NCBI RefSeq assembly: GCF_003814815.1
Contig: NZ_RKQQ01000002.1
Coordinates: forward strand, 1-64,000
Origin: Salisediminibacterium halotolerans
GTDB lineage: Bacteria > Bacillota > Bacilli > Bacillales > Salisediminibacteriaceae
Length of the DNA stretch: 64,000 nt
Direction: 5' to 3'
Position numbers and translations under genes: made by a program. The notes below the pieces were generated by a model that was given only the letters and a program-made list of their open reading frames with translations, was not told where the DNA came from and did no database searches. Positions 31,644 to 44,418 of the stretch are shown here, piece by piece (position 1 is the first letter of the stretch; each line of letters begins with the position of its first letter).

Positions 31644-32046
31644 AGGACGTTATGGACTGACGATTATGATCGCGCTTGCGAAAAGACATGATGATAAACC
31701 GATATCACTTAAGTCGATTGCGCAAGAACATCATTTATCTGAACATTATTTAGAACAGCTGATCGCTCCGCTTCGGAACGCGATGCTTGTAAAAAGTGTC
31801 CGCGGCGCTTACGGCGGCTATATGCTTGCTAAACAGCCGGAAGATATTACTGCCGGTGATATTATCCGTGTGTTGGAAGGACCGATTACGCCGGTAGAAA
31901 TCATAGACGATGAAGAACCGGCGAAAAGGGATTTATGGATTAAAATTCGCGATGCCGTGAAAGATGTGCTCGATTCAACGACGCTGGACGATCTGGCCAA
32001 TTATGAAGGCGGAGAAGACCAGGAATATTATATGTTTTACATTTAA
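31627..32046 (+). CDS. cymR: Rrf2-family transcriptional regulator CymR
   Basis: CymR is the master repressor of cysteine metabolism, acting with O-acetylserine sulfhydrylase CysK. The 139-residue protein has the Rrf2 winged-helix N-terminus (MKISTKGRYGLTIMIALAK) and recognition region LSEHYLEQLIAPLRNAMLVKS. It contains no cysteine at all, which excludes an iron-sulfur IscR-type sensor and favours CymR. It starts with TTG, 17 nt inside the preceding gene. The cysteine desulfurase gene follows by 20 nt, as in B. subtilis. Confidence 0.9.
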   Translation: MKISTKGRYGLTIMIALAKRHDDKPISLKSIAQEHHLSEHYLEQLIAPLRNAMLVKSVRGAYGGYMLAKQPEDITAGDIIRVLEGPITPVEIIDDEEPAKRDLWIKIRDAVKDVLDSTTLDDLANYEGGEDQEYYMFYI

Positions 32047-32065
32047 GCAGTAAGAAGGTGACAAG

Positions 32066-34373
<2,308 letters not shown>

Positions 34374-34448
34374 CCTATTTTTTTGCGCACCTCTGACTGA
34401 GTGACGCATGAACGTTAAACTACGAGCAACGGAAAGGCGGTTAAACAA

Positions 34449-35117
34449 ATGAGCGATAAAAACCAGCAAGCGATTGAAGAGATGCAGGAAGGCAACCTGG
34501 AAAACGCCGCGAATTTACTGAATGAAACGATTGAAGCCAATCCGGATGATCCGATCGGGTATGTTAATTTCGGCAATTTGCTCCAAGCAGTCGGCGAAGA
34601 AGAGAAGGCGTTGAATTTTTTCACAAAAGCGCTCGAGCTAGATCCGGCCAATGCCACGGCAGAGTACGGCAAAGGCAATACGCTCTTTACGCTTGAAAAA
34701 TTTGCTGAAGCGATCGAGGCGTATCAAAATGCGATTGCCAACGGTCTCGACCAAGCTGATGTCTATTATATGCTCGGTATTTCTTACTACAGTGCCGGAG
34801 ATTATATCCACGCGATGCCGAGTTTGCTCCGCGCGGTTGAACTGAATAATGATGATACCGACGCGCGTTTTCATTACGGGATGTGTTTGGCGCAAGTCGA
34901 ACGGATCGATGAAGCGATGGAACAATTCCTCGTTTTGGTCGAACAGGATCCGGAGCATGCCGACGGATGGTTCAACCTCGGTGTCTGTTATGCGTATACC
35001 GAACGGTTTGAAGACGCTTTGGCAGCATTCAACCGTGCGCTGGAAATTCAGCCCGAACATGCGCTGGCAGCAAACGGCAAGGCGAAAATGGATGAAGCGT
35101 TAAGCGATAACACGTAA
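34449..35117 (+). CDS. Tetratricopeptide repeat protein (YrrB-like)
   Basis: This 222-residue acidic protein is built almost wholly of TPR units of about 34 residues (for example EAIEAYQNAIANGLDQADVY and EDALAAFNRALEIQPEHALA), roughly six in number. It has no signal peptide or membrane segment. In B. subtilis yrrB likewise sits between mnmA and recD2. TPR proteins scaffold protein complexes; the partner is unknown. Confidence 0.85.
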   Translation: MSDKNQQAIEEMQEGNLENAANLLNETIEANPDDPIGYVNFGNLLQAVGEEEKALNFFTKALELDPANATAEYGKGNTLFTLEKFAEAIEAYQNAIANGLDQADVYYMLGISYYSAGDYIHAMPSLLRAVELNNDDTDARFHYGMCLAQVERIDEAMEQFLVLVEQDPEHADGWFNLGVCYAYTERFEDALAAFNRALEIQPEHALAANGKAKMDEALSDNT

Positions 35118-35152
35118 AAACACGAACGGATAAAGCGAGGGGCAGAGGCTGT

Positions 35153-37441
35153 ATGACCAATCATACTGAAACCGAACAAGAATATATTAAAGGCGAACTG
35201 CTTCACCTCATTTACCATGCTGCAGACTCGCTTTATACCGTTGCGAAAATCCGCGTGCACGAAGCGTCGCTGAACCCGGGCGACCCGGACGTCACCGTCG
35301 TCGGGGCAATGAGTGCGCCGGAAAGCGACGTGACGTACCGTTTTGACGGACAATTCACCGAACATCCCCGGTTCGGCCGGCAATTTAAATTTTCGACGTA
35401 TGAAACGGTTATGCCGGAAACGAAACAGGGAATCGTTCTGTATTTGTCGAGCGACCGTTTTGAAGGGATCGGCAAAAAAACCGCGGAAGCAGTCGTTGAT
35501 CACCTCGGCGAGGAAGCGATTTCGAAAATACTCGCTGATCGCAAGGTGTTAGATGATATTCCGAATGTTAAAAAAGAAAAGGCTGCGAAAATTTACTCAC
35601 AGCTGATTGAAGATCAAGGGATCGAAGCGGTGCTGACAAAACTCTATCAATACGGGTTCGGCGTGCAGCTTGCGTTGAAAGTTTTTCAGGCGTATCAAAT
35701 GGAAGCCTTACATATGATTGAGAACAATCCGTATCAAATGGTCGAAGACGTCGACGGGGTCGGATTCCAGCGAGCAGACGCGATCGGACGCAAGCAAGGG
35801 TTGACGCCGTCAGACCCGGAACGGCTCCGTGCCGGGATTATGTATGTGTTAACAGAAGAAACGATCTCAGAAGGGCATACGTATGCAGCGACAGACAAGG
35901 CCGTAGAAAAAGCGGTTCAGTTATTGGAAAGCGATGTGCCCGAAACGATTGATCCGCAAGCCGTCGCAGATCAGGCGCTTCAGCTCGCCGAAGAAGATAA
36001 GCTGATGATTGAAAACGGGCGGATGTATGTTCATTCGCTGTACTTCGCGGAAAAGGGCATCACTTCGCATATGGATCGGCTGATCAATCAGCTGCATCAG
36101 CTCGATACGTTTCCGGAAGCGGAGTTTTACAAAGCGCTTGGTGAAACCGAAGATGAACTCGGCATCACTTATGCGCCCTCTCAGCGGGAAGCGATCTATA
36201 AGGCGCTCCACTCACCGATGATGATTTTAACCGGCGGTCCGGGGACAGGGAAAACGACAGTTATTCAAGGAGTCATTCACGTTTACAGCAAGCTGCACAG
36301 CATTTCGATTGATCCGGATGATTATACGGATGAAGACGCTGTTTTTCCTGTTCTGATGGCTGCGCCGACAGGACGGGCGGCGAAACGGATGACCGAGTCA
36401 ACCGGCCTGCCGGCGTCAACGATCCACCGGATGCTCGGATATAAAGGCGAAAGCGACGGCTACTTTGAACGCAATGAAGAGACGCCGCTCGAAGGTTCGG
36501 TGTTGATCGTCGATGAAATGTCGATGGTTGATACGTGGCTTTGCAACCAATTGCTCAAAGCGGTGCCGATGAAAATGCAGCTCTTGTTCGTCGGCGATGA
36601 GGATCAGCTTCCATCCGTCGGCCCCGGTCAAGTGCTGGCAGATATGATCGATTCCGGCGCGGTTCCGGCAGTGCCGCTTACCGATATATACCGGCAAGCG
36701 GAAGATTCCGAGATTATCTCCTTTTCGCACGAAGTGAAAACCGGGCAGCTGCCGAATACAATTCGCCCGAATAACAGCGATTTGCGCTTTTTGCCGTGCG
36801 GCCCTGAGCAAGTGCCGGATGCGGTGAAACGAATTTGCGAAGGGGCGCGGGCGAAAGGTTATTCCGCGCGGGATATTCAAGTGCTTGCACCGATGTACCG
36901 CGGCACAGCCGGGGTGAATAATTTAAACAGCATGCTGCAAGAACTGTTCAACCCTGAAGCGGAGGGGCGCCGTGAAGTCCCGTTCGGCGATGTGGTTTAC
37001 CGCACCGGTGATATGGTGCTGCAGCTCGTCAACAACCCGGAAAGCAATGTCTTTAACGGTGATCGCGGTGAAATCGTCGCGATATTTAAAGAAAATGAAA
37101 CGACCGAGAAACAGCTGACCGTTGTTGTCTCGTTTGACGGCGAAGAAGTTTCCTACAAAAAGACGGATTTGACGCAAATTACGCATGCTTATTGCTGCTC
37201 GATTCATAAATCGCAAGGAAGCGAATTTCCGATCGTTATTATGCCGGTCGTCTGGAGTTACGCCCGGATGCTTCGGAAAAAATTAATCTATACCGGCATC
37301 ACCCGCGCGAAATCCTTTTTGCTTTTATGCGGCGAATGGTCTTCGCTGGATAAGGCGGTGACCGGCGGCCGGGATATTGTGCGAAACACAACGCTTAAGG
37401 AACGGCTGAAAGGGATTGTAAACAACGAAGCAGAGGATTGA
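35153..37441 (+). CDS. recD2: ATP-dependent DNA helicase RecD2
   Basis: RecD2 is a 5'-3' superfamily 1B helicase acting in DNA repair without RecBC. The 762-residue protein has an N-terminal OB-like domain, helix-hairpin-helix repeats (about 100-230), Walker A GGPGTGKTTVIQGV (about 360-373), Walker B VDEMSMVDTWL, GDEDQLPSVGPG and the C-terminal motif VI region YTGITRAKSFLLLCG. It is slightly shorter than the B. subtilis protein (about 798 aa). Confidence 0.94.
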   Translation: MTNHTETEQEYIKGELLHLIYHAADSLYTVAKIRVHEASLNPGDPDVTVVGAMSAPESDVTYRFDGQFTEHPRFGRQFKFSTYETVMPETKQGIVLYLSSDRFEGIGKKTAEAVVDHLGEEAISKILADRKVLDDIPNVKKEKAAKIYSQLIEDQGIEAVLTKLYQYGFGVQLALKVFQAYQMEALHMIENNPYQMVEDVDGVGFQRADAIGRKQGLTPSDPERLRAGIMYVLTEETISEGHTYAATDKAVEKAVQLLESDVPETIDPQAVADQALQLAEEDKLMIENGRMYVHSLYFAEKGITSHMDRLINQLHQLDTFPEAEFYKALGETEDELGITYAPSQREAIYKALHSPMMILTGGPGTGKTTVIQGVIHVYSKLHSISIDPDDYTDEDAVFPVLMAAPTGRAAKRMTESTGLPASTIHRMLGYKGESDGYFERNEETPLEGSVLIVDEMSMVDTWLCNQLLKAVPMKMQLLFVGDEDQLPSVGPGQVLADMIDSGAVPAVPLTDIYRQAEDSEIISFSHEVKTGQLPNTIRPNNSDLRFLPCGPEQVPDAVKRICEGARAKGYSARDIQVLAPMYRGTAGVNNLNSMLQELFNPEAEGRREVPFGDVVYRTGDMVLQLVNNPESNVFNGDRGEIVAIFKENETTEKQLTVVVSFDGEEVSYKKTDLTQITHAYCCSIHKSQGSEFPIVIMPVVWSYARMLRKKLIYTGITRAKSFLLLCGEWSSLDKAVTGGRDIVRNTTLKERLKGIVNNEAED

Positions 37442-37466
37442 CAAAATCGAGCCTGCTTTCTATAAT
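37438..37466 (+). promoter_or_regulatory. Promoter of the alaS T-box leader
   Basis: TTGACA (37438-37443) overlaps the recD2 stop, and TATAAT (37461-37466) follows after 17 nt. Both hexamers are consensus. Confidence 0.85.
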
Positions 37467-37472
37467 TAGTCT

Positions 37473-37728
37473 GTATTCAAACGATGACCGATAACACGAC
37501 GATGGAGATGGTTGCCGAAGCCCGCAGTCAGAGAAGAATCCCCGCGGCTGAAAGGGATTCTCTGTGAAGATCGGTGATTGCTGTTCCGGAGTGCAGGCAA
37601 ACCCTGCCGGCTGCACAGCCGTTAATATGTGCCGAAGGTGAACGCTGTCTCTTTGTACAGGGTTAACCAGGGTGGTACCGCGAGATCTGTGTCTCGTCCC
37701 TGTCTTTTGGCAGGGACGGGTTTTTTTA
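37473..37728 (+). promoter_or_regulatory. T-box riboswitch controlling alaS
   Basis: The T-box AGGGTGGTACCGCG is at 37669-37682. The terminator CGTCCCTG/CAGGGACG with seven T follows at 37695-37727. A GCT triplet at 37580-37582, on the 3' side of stem I (GATCGGTGATT-GCT-GTTC), is a candidate alanine specifier. Uncharged tRNA-Ala should promote read-through. Confidence 0.93.
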
Positions 37729-37776
37729 TGCAGAAACAAGCAATGTTTGGAAAAAATAAAGGGGGCACAATGCAGT

Positions 37777-40416
37777 ATGAAACGTTTAACATCCGCCGAA
37801 GTCCGGCAAAAGTATTTGGATTTCTTTAAAGAAAAAGGCCATGCGGTAGAACCGAGCGCCTCGCTCGTTCCGCACGAAGATCCGTCGCTGTTATGGATTA
37901 ACAGCGGGGTAGCAACCTTGAAAAAATATTTTGACGGCCGTGTTGTTCCCGATAATCCGCGGATTGTCAACGCGCAAAAGTCGATTCGCACAAACGATAT
38001 TGAAAACGTCGGCAAAACAGCCCGTCATCATACGTTTTTCGAAATGCTCGGCAACTTCTCGATCGGCGATTATTTCAAAAAAGAAGCGATCGAATGGGGC
38101 TGGGAATTTCTTACCGATAAACGCTGGATCGGCTTTGAACCGGAGCGTCTGGCTGTGACGATTTATCCGGATGATGAAGAAGCGTATAAGATTTGGCATG
38201 AGAACGTCGGGCTCCCGGACGAACGCATCATTCGCCTTGAAGAAAACTTTTGGGATATCGGTGAAGGCCCGTGCGGACCGAACACGGAAATCTTCTACGA
38301 CCGCGGTCCGGCATTTGGCGATGACCCGGATGATCCGGAGATGTATCCCGGCGGCGAAAACGAACGCCATTTGGAAATCTGGAACCTCGTCTTTTCGCAA
38401 TTCAATCACAACCCGGACGGCAGTTATACGCCGCTGCCGAAGAAAAACATTGATACGGGGATGGGGCTTGAACGTGTCGTTTCGGTGATTCAGGACGCAG
38501 AAACGAACTTTGATACCGACTTGTTTTTACCGCTGATTCGGCAAACAGAATCGATATCCGGCAAAACCTACAATGAAACGGCGGAAATGGACACCGCGTT
38601 TAAAGTCGTGGCTGACCATATCCGCACGGTAACATTTGCAACGGGAGACGGTGCGCTTCCTTCTAATGAAGGCCGCGGGTACGTGCTCCGGCGGCTGTTG
38701 CGCCGGGCTGTGCGCTACGCCAAACAGCTTGATATTCATGAACCGTTTATGTACAGACTCGTTCCGACAGTCGGCGAAATTATGAACGAATTTTATCCGG
38801 AAGTTGCGGAAAAAAGCGATTTTATCGCCAAAGTTATTCGTACAGAAGAAGAACGCTTCCACGAAACGTTAAATGACGGGTTGAAAATGCTGAACGAATT
38901 GATTCGTAAAGCGAAAGCGGCCGGAAAAACAGCGATTACCGGCGAAGACAGCTTCAAACTTTACGATACGTACGGTTTTCCGGTTGATTTGACGGAAGAA
39001 TACGTCGAAGAAGCGGGCTTAGCGATTGACCGCGAAGGTTTCGACCGCGAGATGGCAAAGCAGCGCGAACGCGCACGCGCAGCCCGGCAAGAATCGGATT
39101 CGATGCAGCTGCAAGACGATGTATTAGGGCAAATTCTTGATGAAAGCCGCTTTGTCGGCTATGATCAGCATGAGACGGCAACGCGGACAGCGGTGCTGAT
39201 TAAAGAGAATGCCCGCGCAGATTTTGCGACAGAAGGCGATGAGCTGCATGTTATTCTCGACGAGACCCCGTTTTACGCTGAGAGCGGCGGCCAAGTTGCC
39301 GACACCGGTACAATTGCGACGGACAGCGGCGTGTTAAACGTGTCGGACGTACAAAAAGCACCGAACGGTCAGCACCTGCATCGCGCTGTCGTCGTTTCCG
39401 GTTCAGTGAAAGAAGGCGAGGCTGCCAAAGCAGCGGTGGCGTCATCATCGCGCAAAGCGATTGTCAAAAACCATACCGCGACGCACTTATTGCACCAAGC
39501 GTTAAAAGATGTTTTAGGCGATCATGTGAGCCAATCCGGTTCGTATGTCGGCGATGAACGCCTGCGGTTTGACTTTTCCCACTTCGGGCAGATGACTGAA
39601 GCGGAACTGGAAGAGGCCGAGCGGCTCGTCAACGAGAAAGTATGGCAAAGCATACCGGTCGAAGCGATCAACACGACGCTCGACAAAGCAAAGGAGATGG
39701 GCGCGACAGCGCTGTTCGGAGAAAAATACGGACAAAATGTCCGTGCTGTGCAGGTCGGCGACTACAGCCTTGAATTGTGCGGCGGCTGTCATGTCGATAA
39801 TACCGCGGAAATCGGCTTGTTTAAGATCGTTTCCGAGGCGGGGATCGGCGCGGGAATCCGCCGTGTCGAAGCTGTTACCGGCAAAGAAGCGTACCAGTTT
39901 ATGAACGGGCAAGTCGATAAGCTTCGCGAAGCCGCAGGCTTATTGAAAACGAATTTGGATGACGTTCCGTACCGGGTGTCTCAGCTTCAGCAGCAGCTTC
40001 GCGAAAAAGAAAAAGAAACCGAATCGCTCCAGGCAAAATTGAGCCGTCTAGAAGCCGGTTCGCTGCTTAATGAGTTCGAAGATGCTGACGGCGTCCCCGT
40101 ATTGGCGAAAAAAGTGGACGCTGCTGATATGAACGGCCTGCGAAAAATGGTTGATTCACTGAAAGAACAAACAGACTCTGCTGTGATTGTTCTAGGCACC
40201 GTAAACGGCGGCAAAGTGAATATCGTCGCAAGCGTATCCAAAGACTTAGTCGAACAAGGCCAGCATGCCGGTCAGATCGTGAAGGAAGTGGCGCAAGCCT
40301 GCGGCGGTAACGGCGGCGGCCGCCCGGACATGGCGCAGGCCGGCGGGAAAGATCCGGCTAAACTGGATGAAGCCTTGCAAAATGTGGCGGAAATCGTAAA
40401 AACACATGTGAAATAA
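37777..40416 (+). CDS. alaS: Alanyl-tRNA synthetase
   Basis: This 879-residue class II synthetase is full length. The aminoacylation domain starts [20 protein letters not shown] and includes [12 protein letters not shown]-like and [14 protein letters not shown] segments. The editing domain has zinc-site [11 protein letters not shown] (about 563-573) and CGGCHVDNT (about 667-675), and the C-terminal domain is present ([15 protein letters not shown]). The ATG at 37777 is chosen because GGGGG lies 11 nt upstream and the N-terminus matches the family; an in-frame start at 37672 falls within the T-box and cannot be used. Confidence 0.96.
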   Translation: MKRLTSAEVRQKYLDFFKEKGHAVEPSASLVPHEDPSLLWINSGVATLKKYFDGRVVPDNPRIVNAQKSIRTNDIENVGKTARHHTFFEMLGNFSIGDYFKKEAIEWGWEFLTDKRWIGFEPERLAVTIYPDDEEAYKIWHENVGLPDERIIRLEENFWDIGEGPCGPNTEIFYDRGPAFGDDPDDPEMYPGGENERHLEIWNLVFSQFNHNPDGSYTPLPKKNIDTGMGLERVVSVIQDAETNFDTDLFLPLIRQTESISGKTYNETAEMDTAFKVVADHIRTVTFATGDGALPSNEGRGYVLRRLLRRAVRYAKQLDIHEPFMYRLVPTVGEIMNEFYPEVAEKSDFIAKVIRTEEERFHETLNDGLKMLNELIRKAKAAGKTAITGEDSFKLYDTYGFPVDLTEEYVEEAGLAIDREGFDREMAKQRERARAARQESDSMQLQDDVLGQILDESRFVGYDQHETATRTAVLIKENARADFATEGDELHVILDETPFYAESGGQVADTGTIATDSGVLNVSDVQKAPNGQHLHRAVVVSGSVKEGEAAKAAVASSSRKAIVKNHTATHLLHQALKDVLGDHVSQSGSYVGDERLRFDFSHFGQMTEAELEEAERLVNEKVWQSIPVEAINTTLDKAKEMGATALFGEKYGQNVRAVQVGDYSLELCGGCHVDNTAEIGLFKIVSEAGIGAGIRRVEAVTGKEAYQFMNGQVDKLREAAGLLKTNLDDVPYRVSQLQQQLREKEKETESLQAKLSRLEAGSLLNEFEDADGVPVLAKKVDAADMNGLRKMVDSLKEQTDSAVIVLGTVNGGKVNIVASVSKDLVEQGQHAGQIVKEVAQACGGNGGGRPDMAQAGGKDPAKLDEALQNVAEIVKTHVK

Positions 40417-40510
40417 TATTAAATCATGTACAATGAAGGCTGGAACAAGTAAACTGAAAGTACGAATGAGGTACCTGCTCGTTTAGGTAAATTAGAGAGG
40501 TGGGTGTATC

Positions 40511-40777
40511 ATGGATTCTCAAGATCACACAATGAAATTCAATTTTGATGAGGATTCTATTGATGAGGATGTCAAGCAAATTCTTCTTCAAGTGCATAAG
40601 GCGCTGGAAGAGAAAGGATATCATCCGATCAATCAGATCGTCGGTTATTTGTTATCGGGAGATCCCGCTTATATTCCCCGTCATAATGATGCGCGGACAT
40701 TGATTCGCAAAATTGAACGGGATGAACTGATCGAAGAGTTGGTTCGTTCGTATTTAGCGCAGCATAAAGAAGGGTGA
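40511..40777 (+). CDS. IreB family regulatory phosphoprotein (YrzL)
   Basis: This 88-residue protein matches the IreB/DUF965 family ([20 protein letters not shown] and [21 protein letters not shown]-type core). In Enterococcus faecalis IreB is a substrate of the IreK Ser/Thr kinase and modulates cephalosporin resistance. It is 4 nt ahead of ruvX and forms the conserved yrzL-ruvX-yrzB trio. TACAAT at 40429-40434 is a possible -10 element. Confidence 0.9.
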   Translation: MDSQDHTMKFNFDEDSIDEDVKQILLQVHKALEEKGYHPINQIVGYLLSGDPAYIPRHNDARTLIRKIERDELIEELVRSYLAQHKEG

Positions 40778-40780
40778 AGC

Positions 40781-41209
40781 ATGAAAACAATGGGTTTGGA
40801 TGTGGGCACGAAAACCATTGGCGTCGCAGTCAGCGACGCCTTTGGCTGGACGGCTCAAGGGATCGAAACGATCAGGCGTAAAACGCATAACGAAAAGGCG
40901 GATTTTCAACGGCTTGAGACATTGATAAACGAAAATGATGTCACACAGCTTGTTGTCGGTTTGCCGAAAAACATGGACGGAACAATTGGCGGGAGCGGAG
41001 AAATGTGCGAGCTGTTTGCCGAAAAGCTGCGCGAGCGGACAAAACTCCCGGTTGAAATGTGGGATGAGCGCTTGACGACAGTTGCCGCAGAGCGTATGCT
41101 CGTCGATGCGGACGTCAGCCGTCAAAAACGAAAAAAAGTGATTGATAAAATGGCAGCCGTGATGATACTTCAAGGCTACTTAGATAATAAAGGAGGCAAT
41201 CATTTATGA
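40781..41209 (+). CDS. ruvX: Putative pre-16S rRNA nuclease / Holliday junction resolvase-like RuvX (YqgF)
   Basis: This 142-residue RNase H-like protein opens [19 protein letters not shown] (first catalytic Asp). It continues with [13 protein letters not shown], and [14 protein letters not shown] supplies further acidic residues. Family members mature the 5' end of 16S rRNA and have been proposed as resolvases. The stop overlaps the next gene by 4 nt. Confidence 0.93.
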   Translation: MKTMGLDVGTKTIGVAVSDAFGWTAQGIETIRRKTHNEKADFQRLETLINENDVTQLVVGLPKNMDGTIGGSGEMCELFAEKLRERTKLPVEMWDERLTTVAAERMLVDADVSRQKRKKVIDKMAAVMILQGYLDNKGGNHL

Positions 41210-41523
41210 GTGATCAACCGGATATTCGCCCGGCGGAAGAAGAAGAAAGAATTGTTATCCCGGACGAAAATGGGAATGAACACCTGTATGAAGTGTTATT
41301 CACTTTCGATCACCCGGAAATCGAAGACCGTTCGTACATCGTTGTTGCAGCTGAAGGCGACCAAGAAGATGACGAATCAGAAGAAGTAGAGGTTCATGCT
41401 TTCATATATACAGAAGATGAAAACGATGAATTAAGCTTGTTCCCGATCGAGTCTGATGAGGAATGGGAAATGGTTGAGGAACTTCTCCGCACATTCGCGG
41501 CTGAAGAAGACGAAGTCGAATAA
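41206..41523 (+). CDS. DUF1292 protein (YrzB)
   Basis: This 105-residue, extremely acidic protein has the DUF1292 core ([21 protein letters not shown] and [18 protein letters not shown]). It starts in an ATGA overlap with ruvX and ends the ireB-ruvX-yrzB transcription unit before a strong terminator. The function is unknown. Confidence 0.87.
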   Translation: MSDQPDIRPAEEEERIVIPDENGNEHLYEVLFTFDHPEIEDRSYIVVAAEGDQEDDESEEVEVHAFIYTEDENDELSLFPIESDEEWEMVEELLRTFAAEEDEVE

Positions 41524-41528
41524 TAAAG

Positions 41529-41562
41529 AATCCTTGAAGCATCCGTGCTCAAGGATTTTTTT
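41529..41562 (+). terminator. Terminator after yrzB
   Basis: AATCCTTGA pairs with TCAAGGATT and is followed by a T run. Confidence 0.85.
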
Positions 41563-41639
41563 CGTTTAATTTACAGAACGTTCTCGAATTTTTCTGCAGA
41601 TATAGTATAATGGGAGCGATGTAAAGGAGTGTGAAGGAA

Positions 41640-42836
41640 GTGACGGACAACCCGAATAAAGAAACAAATTCCGCCCGAGCGGAATATATCGAAAAAATGG
41701 AAGAAAAAAAGCGTGAAGCCTCGCTTGTGCGGAAAATTGTTTTATGGCTCTGCATCGGCTTAATCATAGTTATCGCCGCCGGCGGATTCGGCGCATACCG
41801 TTATGTGATGGGGACAATTGAACCGCAAGATGAGGAAGAAGATGCCCGCGAGGTCGAAGTGGAGATCCCCGCAGGTTCAAACGTGGATACGATAGCAGAT
41901 ATTCTCGAAGAATCCGGTGCGATTGAAAGTGCGATGATCTTTCAAAATTACATTCGCTTTCAAGGAGAAGACGGCTTTCAAGCAGGGGACTATGTTCTCC
42001 ATACAGCGATGCATGCAGATGAGATTATAGCTGAGCTGCAGGAAGGCACCGTGGCTGAAGAATACGAAACGACATTTATTATTCCCGAGGGATTTTGGCT
42101 GGAGGAAACGTTTGAACGGATTGATTCAGAAACCAATTTAGAAGAAGAGCAATTACATGAGACAGCCGAAGACGAAGAATTTCTGGAAACGCTGATTGAC
42201 CGGTATGATTATATAACAGAAGATATTTTGCAAGATGATTTGCGCCACCCGCTGGAAGGGTATTTGTTCCCGGCGCGGTACGATTTTGTTGAAGAAGAAG
42301 TGTCTGCTGCAGAAGTGATTGATGCGATGGCGGAGCGGATGGCATCGACGTTGGATGAAGTGAATGCTGCAGCCGGCGAAGACGAGCAGTTCGAGTCTTA
42401 TCACAATCTGCTTGCCGCCGCTTCGATTATTGAAGGAGAAGCGATTGATGACGAGGAACGCGGAGAAATTTCCGGGGTGATCGATAACCGTTTAGCGATC
42501 GATATGTCCTTAGATATGGATCCGACTGTCGTTTACGCTCACGGTGAGCGGCAAGAACGCACGCTTTATGAAGATTTAGAAATCGAGTCGCCGTACAATA
42601 CGTACCGCAATCGAGGGTTGCCGGCCGGACCGATTAATAATCCGGGCGAACAATCGATTTCAGCAGCGATGAACCCGGAAGAACACAGCTATTTATACTT
42701 CTTCCATTCTCCAGAAGGCGAAACGTATTTTTCGGAGAGTTTAAGTGAACATCAGACGATAGTGAACGACTATCAAGCAGACGACGTTGATCATGCCGAA
42801 GATGTTGATGAAGGAGAAGAAGAAGAGCTGGAATAA
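41640..42836 (+). CDS. mltG: Endolytic transglycosylase MltG
   Basis: MltG cleaves nascent peptidoglycan strands and sets glycan length. The 398-residue protein has a cytosolic N-terminus rich in charge, one membrane helix (about 32-54), a LysM-like region and the YceG catalytic core with IIEGEAIDDEERGEISGVID near 262-281 (catalytic Glu) and NTYRNRGLPAGPINNPGE. The GTG at 41640 is preferred to a GTG three codons earlier that abuts the RBS. The external domain is unusually acidic, and the C-terminal tail is a run of Asp/Glu, fitting a saline habitat. Confidence 0.92.
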   Translation: MTDNPNKETNSARAEYIEKMEEKKREASLVRKIVLWLCIGLIIVIAAGGFGAYRYVMGTIEPQDEEEDAREVEVEIPAGSNVDTIADILEESGAIESAMIFQNYIRFQGEDGFQAGDYVLHTAMHADEIIAELQEGTVAEEYETTFIIPEGFWLEETFERIDSETNLEEEQLHETAEDEEFLETLIDRYDYITEDILQDDLRHPLEGYLFPARYDFVEEEVSAAEVIDAMAERMASTLDEVNAAAGEDEQFESYHNLLAAASIIEGEAIDDEERGEISGVIDNRLAIDMSLDMDPTVVYAHGERQERTLYEDLEIESPYNTYRNRGLPAGPINNPGEQSISAAMNPEEHSYLYFFHSPEGETYFSESLSEHQTIVNDYQADDVDHAEDVDEGEEEELE

Positions 42837-42843
42837 GACGAGC

Positions 42844-42873
42844 AAAAGTCACTTCGGTTTCGAAGTGGCTTTT
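42844..42873 (+). terminator. Terminator after mltG
   Basis: AAAAGTCACTTCG pairs with CGAAGTGGCTTTT around a 4-nt loop. It separates mltG from the pxp cluster. Confidence 0.75.
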
Positions 42874-42906
42874 GTCGCATCTTCATTTATAAAGGGGCGT
42901 CGATCA

Positions 42907-43641
42907 ATGGAAATAAAACCGTTTGGCGATACGGCGATTCGAATCAGCTTTGGCGATCAAATATCGATGACGGTGAACAAACGCATCCGTTCGTTAGTTC
43001 AACTTATCCGCGAAAGAGATATCCCGGCTGTTCAAGAATGGATACCTGCCTATACGTCGGTGACAGTCATTTATGATCCGGCTGTTTCCCGGTATGAATC
43101 CGTCCGTGCTGAACTGGAAAAATTGCAGTCATATATCGCCTCTACAAACCTTCCGTCTGCCAAACGAATCCGTCTGCCTGTCTATTACGGCGGCGAGAGC
43201 GGACCGGATCTGGCTAATGTTGCGGAAATAAACGGACTTACGCCTGACGAGGCCGTCAAACTTCACAGCAGTCATGATTATTATATTTTCATGATCGGGT
43301 TTACGCCGGGATTTCCTTATCTCGGCGGAATGCCGAAAGCACTTACAGCTCCGAGGTTGACGGCTCCGCGCAAAAAAGTGCCGCAAGGGTCAGTCGGAAT
43401 AGCCGGCGAACAAACCGGGGTATATTCGCTGACAACGCCGGGCGGATGGCAAATTATCGGCCATACACCTGTTCGGTTGTACGATCCTGACAGAGATCCG
43501 CCGGTACTTTTGGAATCGGGCGATTATTTGCGGTTTGATCCGGTCAGCTCGGACGAGTACAGCCGCATCGTCACTGCAGTTAGCGAGGGGACGTATCAAT
43601 TGCTTATCGAATCGTATAATGAATCGACAAAGGAGAGCTGA
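42907..43641 (+). CDS. pxpB: 5-oxoprolinase subunit B (PxpB/KipI)
   Basis: PxpB is part of the ATP-dependent 5-oxoprolinase PxpABC, which recycles 5-oxoproline to glutamate. The 244-residue protein has the family motifs MEIKPFGDTAIRISFGD at the N-terminus, FMIGFTPGFPYLGGM (about 131-145) and VPQGSVGIAGEQTGVY. The ATG at 42907 follows AAAGGGGCG. In B. subtilis the orthologue was first named KipI, an inhibitor of the sporulation kinase KinA; the complete cluster here points to the metabolic role. Confidence 0.93.
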   Translation: MEIKPFGDTAIRISFGDQISMTVNKRIRSLVQLIRERDIPAVQEWIPAYTSVTVIYDPAVSRYESVRAELEKLQSYIASTNLPSAKRIRLPVYYGGESGPDLANVAEINGLTPDEAVKLHSSHDYYIFMIGFTPGFPYLGGMPKALTAPRLTAPRKKVPQGSVGIAGEQTGVYSLTTPGGWQIIGHTPVRLYDPDRDPPVLLESGDYLRFDPVSSDEYSRIVTAVSEGTYQLLIESYNESTKES

Positions 43642-43644
43642 TCA

Positions 43645-44418
43645 ATGAAAAGAGCAATTGATTTGAACTGTGATCTCGGGGAAAGTTACGGCATTTATTC
43701 GCTCGGAGAAGACGATGGGGTCATGCCGTTAATTACATCCGCCAACATCGCCTGCGGTTTTCACGCCGGTGATTATAATGTGCTGGCGCGGACTGTCCGC
43801 AAAGCGGTCCGGCACAATACGGCAATCGGAGCTCACCCCGGCTTGCCGGATCTGCAAGGGTTCGGCAGAAGACAAATGGACGTCAGCGCAAATGATGTGT
43901 ACAATATGACGCTGTATCAAATCGGTGCGGTGCAAGCGTTCGCCCGTTCAGAAAACGTCCGGGCCGAACATGTCAAACCGCACGGCGCTTTATACAACAT
44001 GGCTTCAAAAGACCGTGCGATCGCCGATGCCGTTGCCGAAGCGGTGAAAACTGCCGATTCATCGCTGATTCTTTTCGGTTTATATGGAAGCGAATTGACC
44101 GCAGCAGGCCAAAGCATCGGGCTGTCTGTCGCCAATGAGGTATTCGCTGACAGGACATACAGAGCTGACGGCTCACTTACGCCCCGCTCGCATGCCGATG
44201 CGCTGATTGAGGATCCGGAGAAAGCTGCTGAGCGAATCATGCGCATGCTGACTGAAAGCAAGACCGTGACGGCCGACGGGGCGGATATAGCGATTGAAGC
44301 GGATACGATTTGTATTCACGGTGACGGTCCAAATGCGCTGCTGTTTGTGCAAAAACTGCATGAAACGCTGCTCGCCCGGGGTGTTGAAATCAAAAAAGCC
44401 GGTGACATTCATGACTGA
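43645..44418 (+). CDS. pxpA: 5-oxoprolinase subunit A (PxpA, LamB/YcsF family)
   Basis: This 257-residue protein opens with the LamB/YcsF signature AIDLNCDLGESYGIY, followed by SANIACGFHAGDY, GAHPGLPDLQGFGRR and HVKPHGALYNM, which line the active site. It lies 3 nt after pxpB and overlaps pxpC by 8 nt. The order here is B-A-C. Confidence 0.94.
   Translation: MKRAIDLNCDLGESYGIYSLGEDDGVMPLITSANIACGFHAGDYNVLARTVRKAVRHNTAIGAHPGLPDLQGFGRRQMDVSANDVYNMTLYQIGAVQAFARSENVRAEHVKPHGALYNMASKDRAIADAVAEAVKTADSSLILFGLYGSELTAAGQSIGLSVANEVFADRTYRADGSLTPRSHADALIEDPEKAAERIMRMLTESKTVTADGADIAIEADTICIHGDGPNALLFVQKLHETLLARGVEIKKAGDIHD

Noticed and set aside
37672-37776. An N-terminal extension of alaS starting upstream
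   Set aside because: This region is the T-box antiterminator and terminator; the family N-terminus begins at 37777 after its own RBS.
41574-41590. LexA/DinR box (GAACGTTC) before mltG
   Set aside because: The arms lack the four-base spacer of the Bacillus SOS box, and mltG is not an SOS gene.
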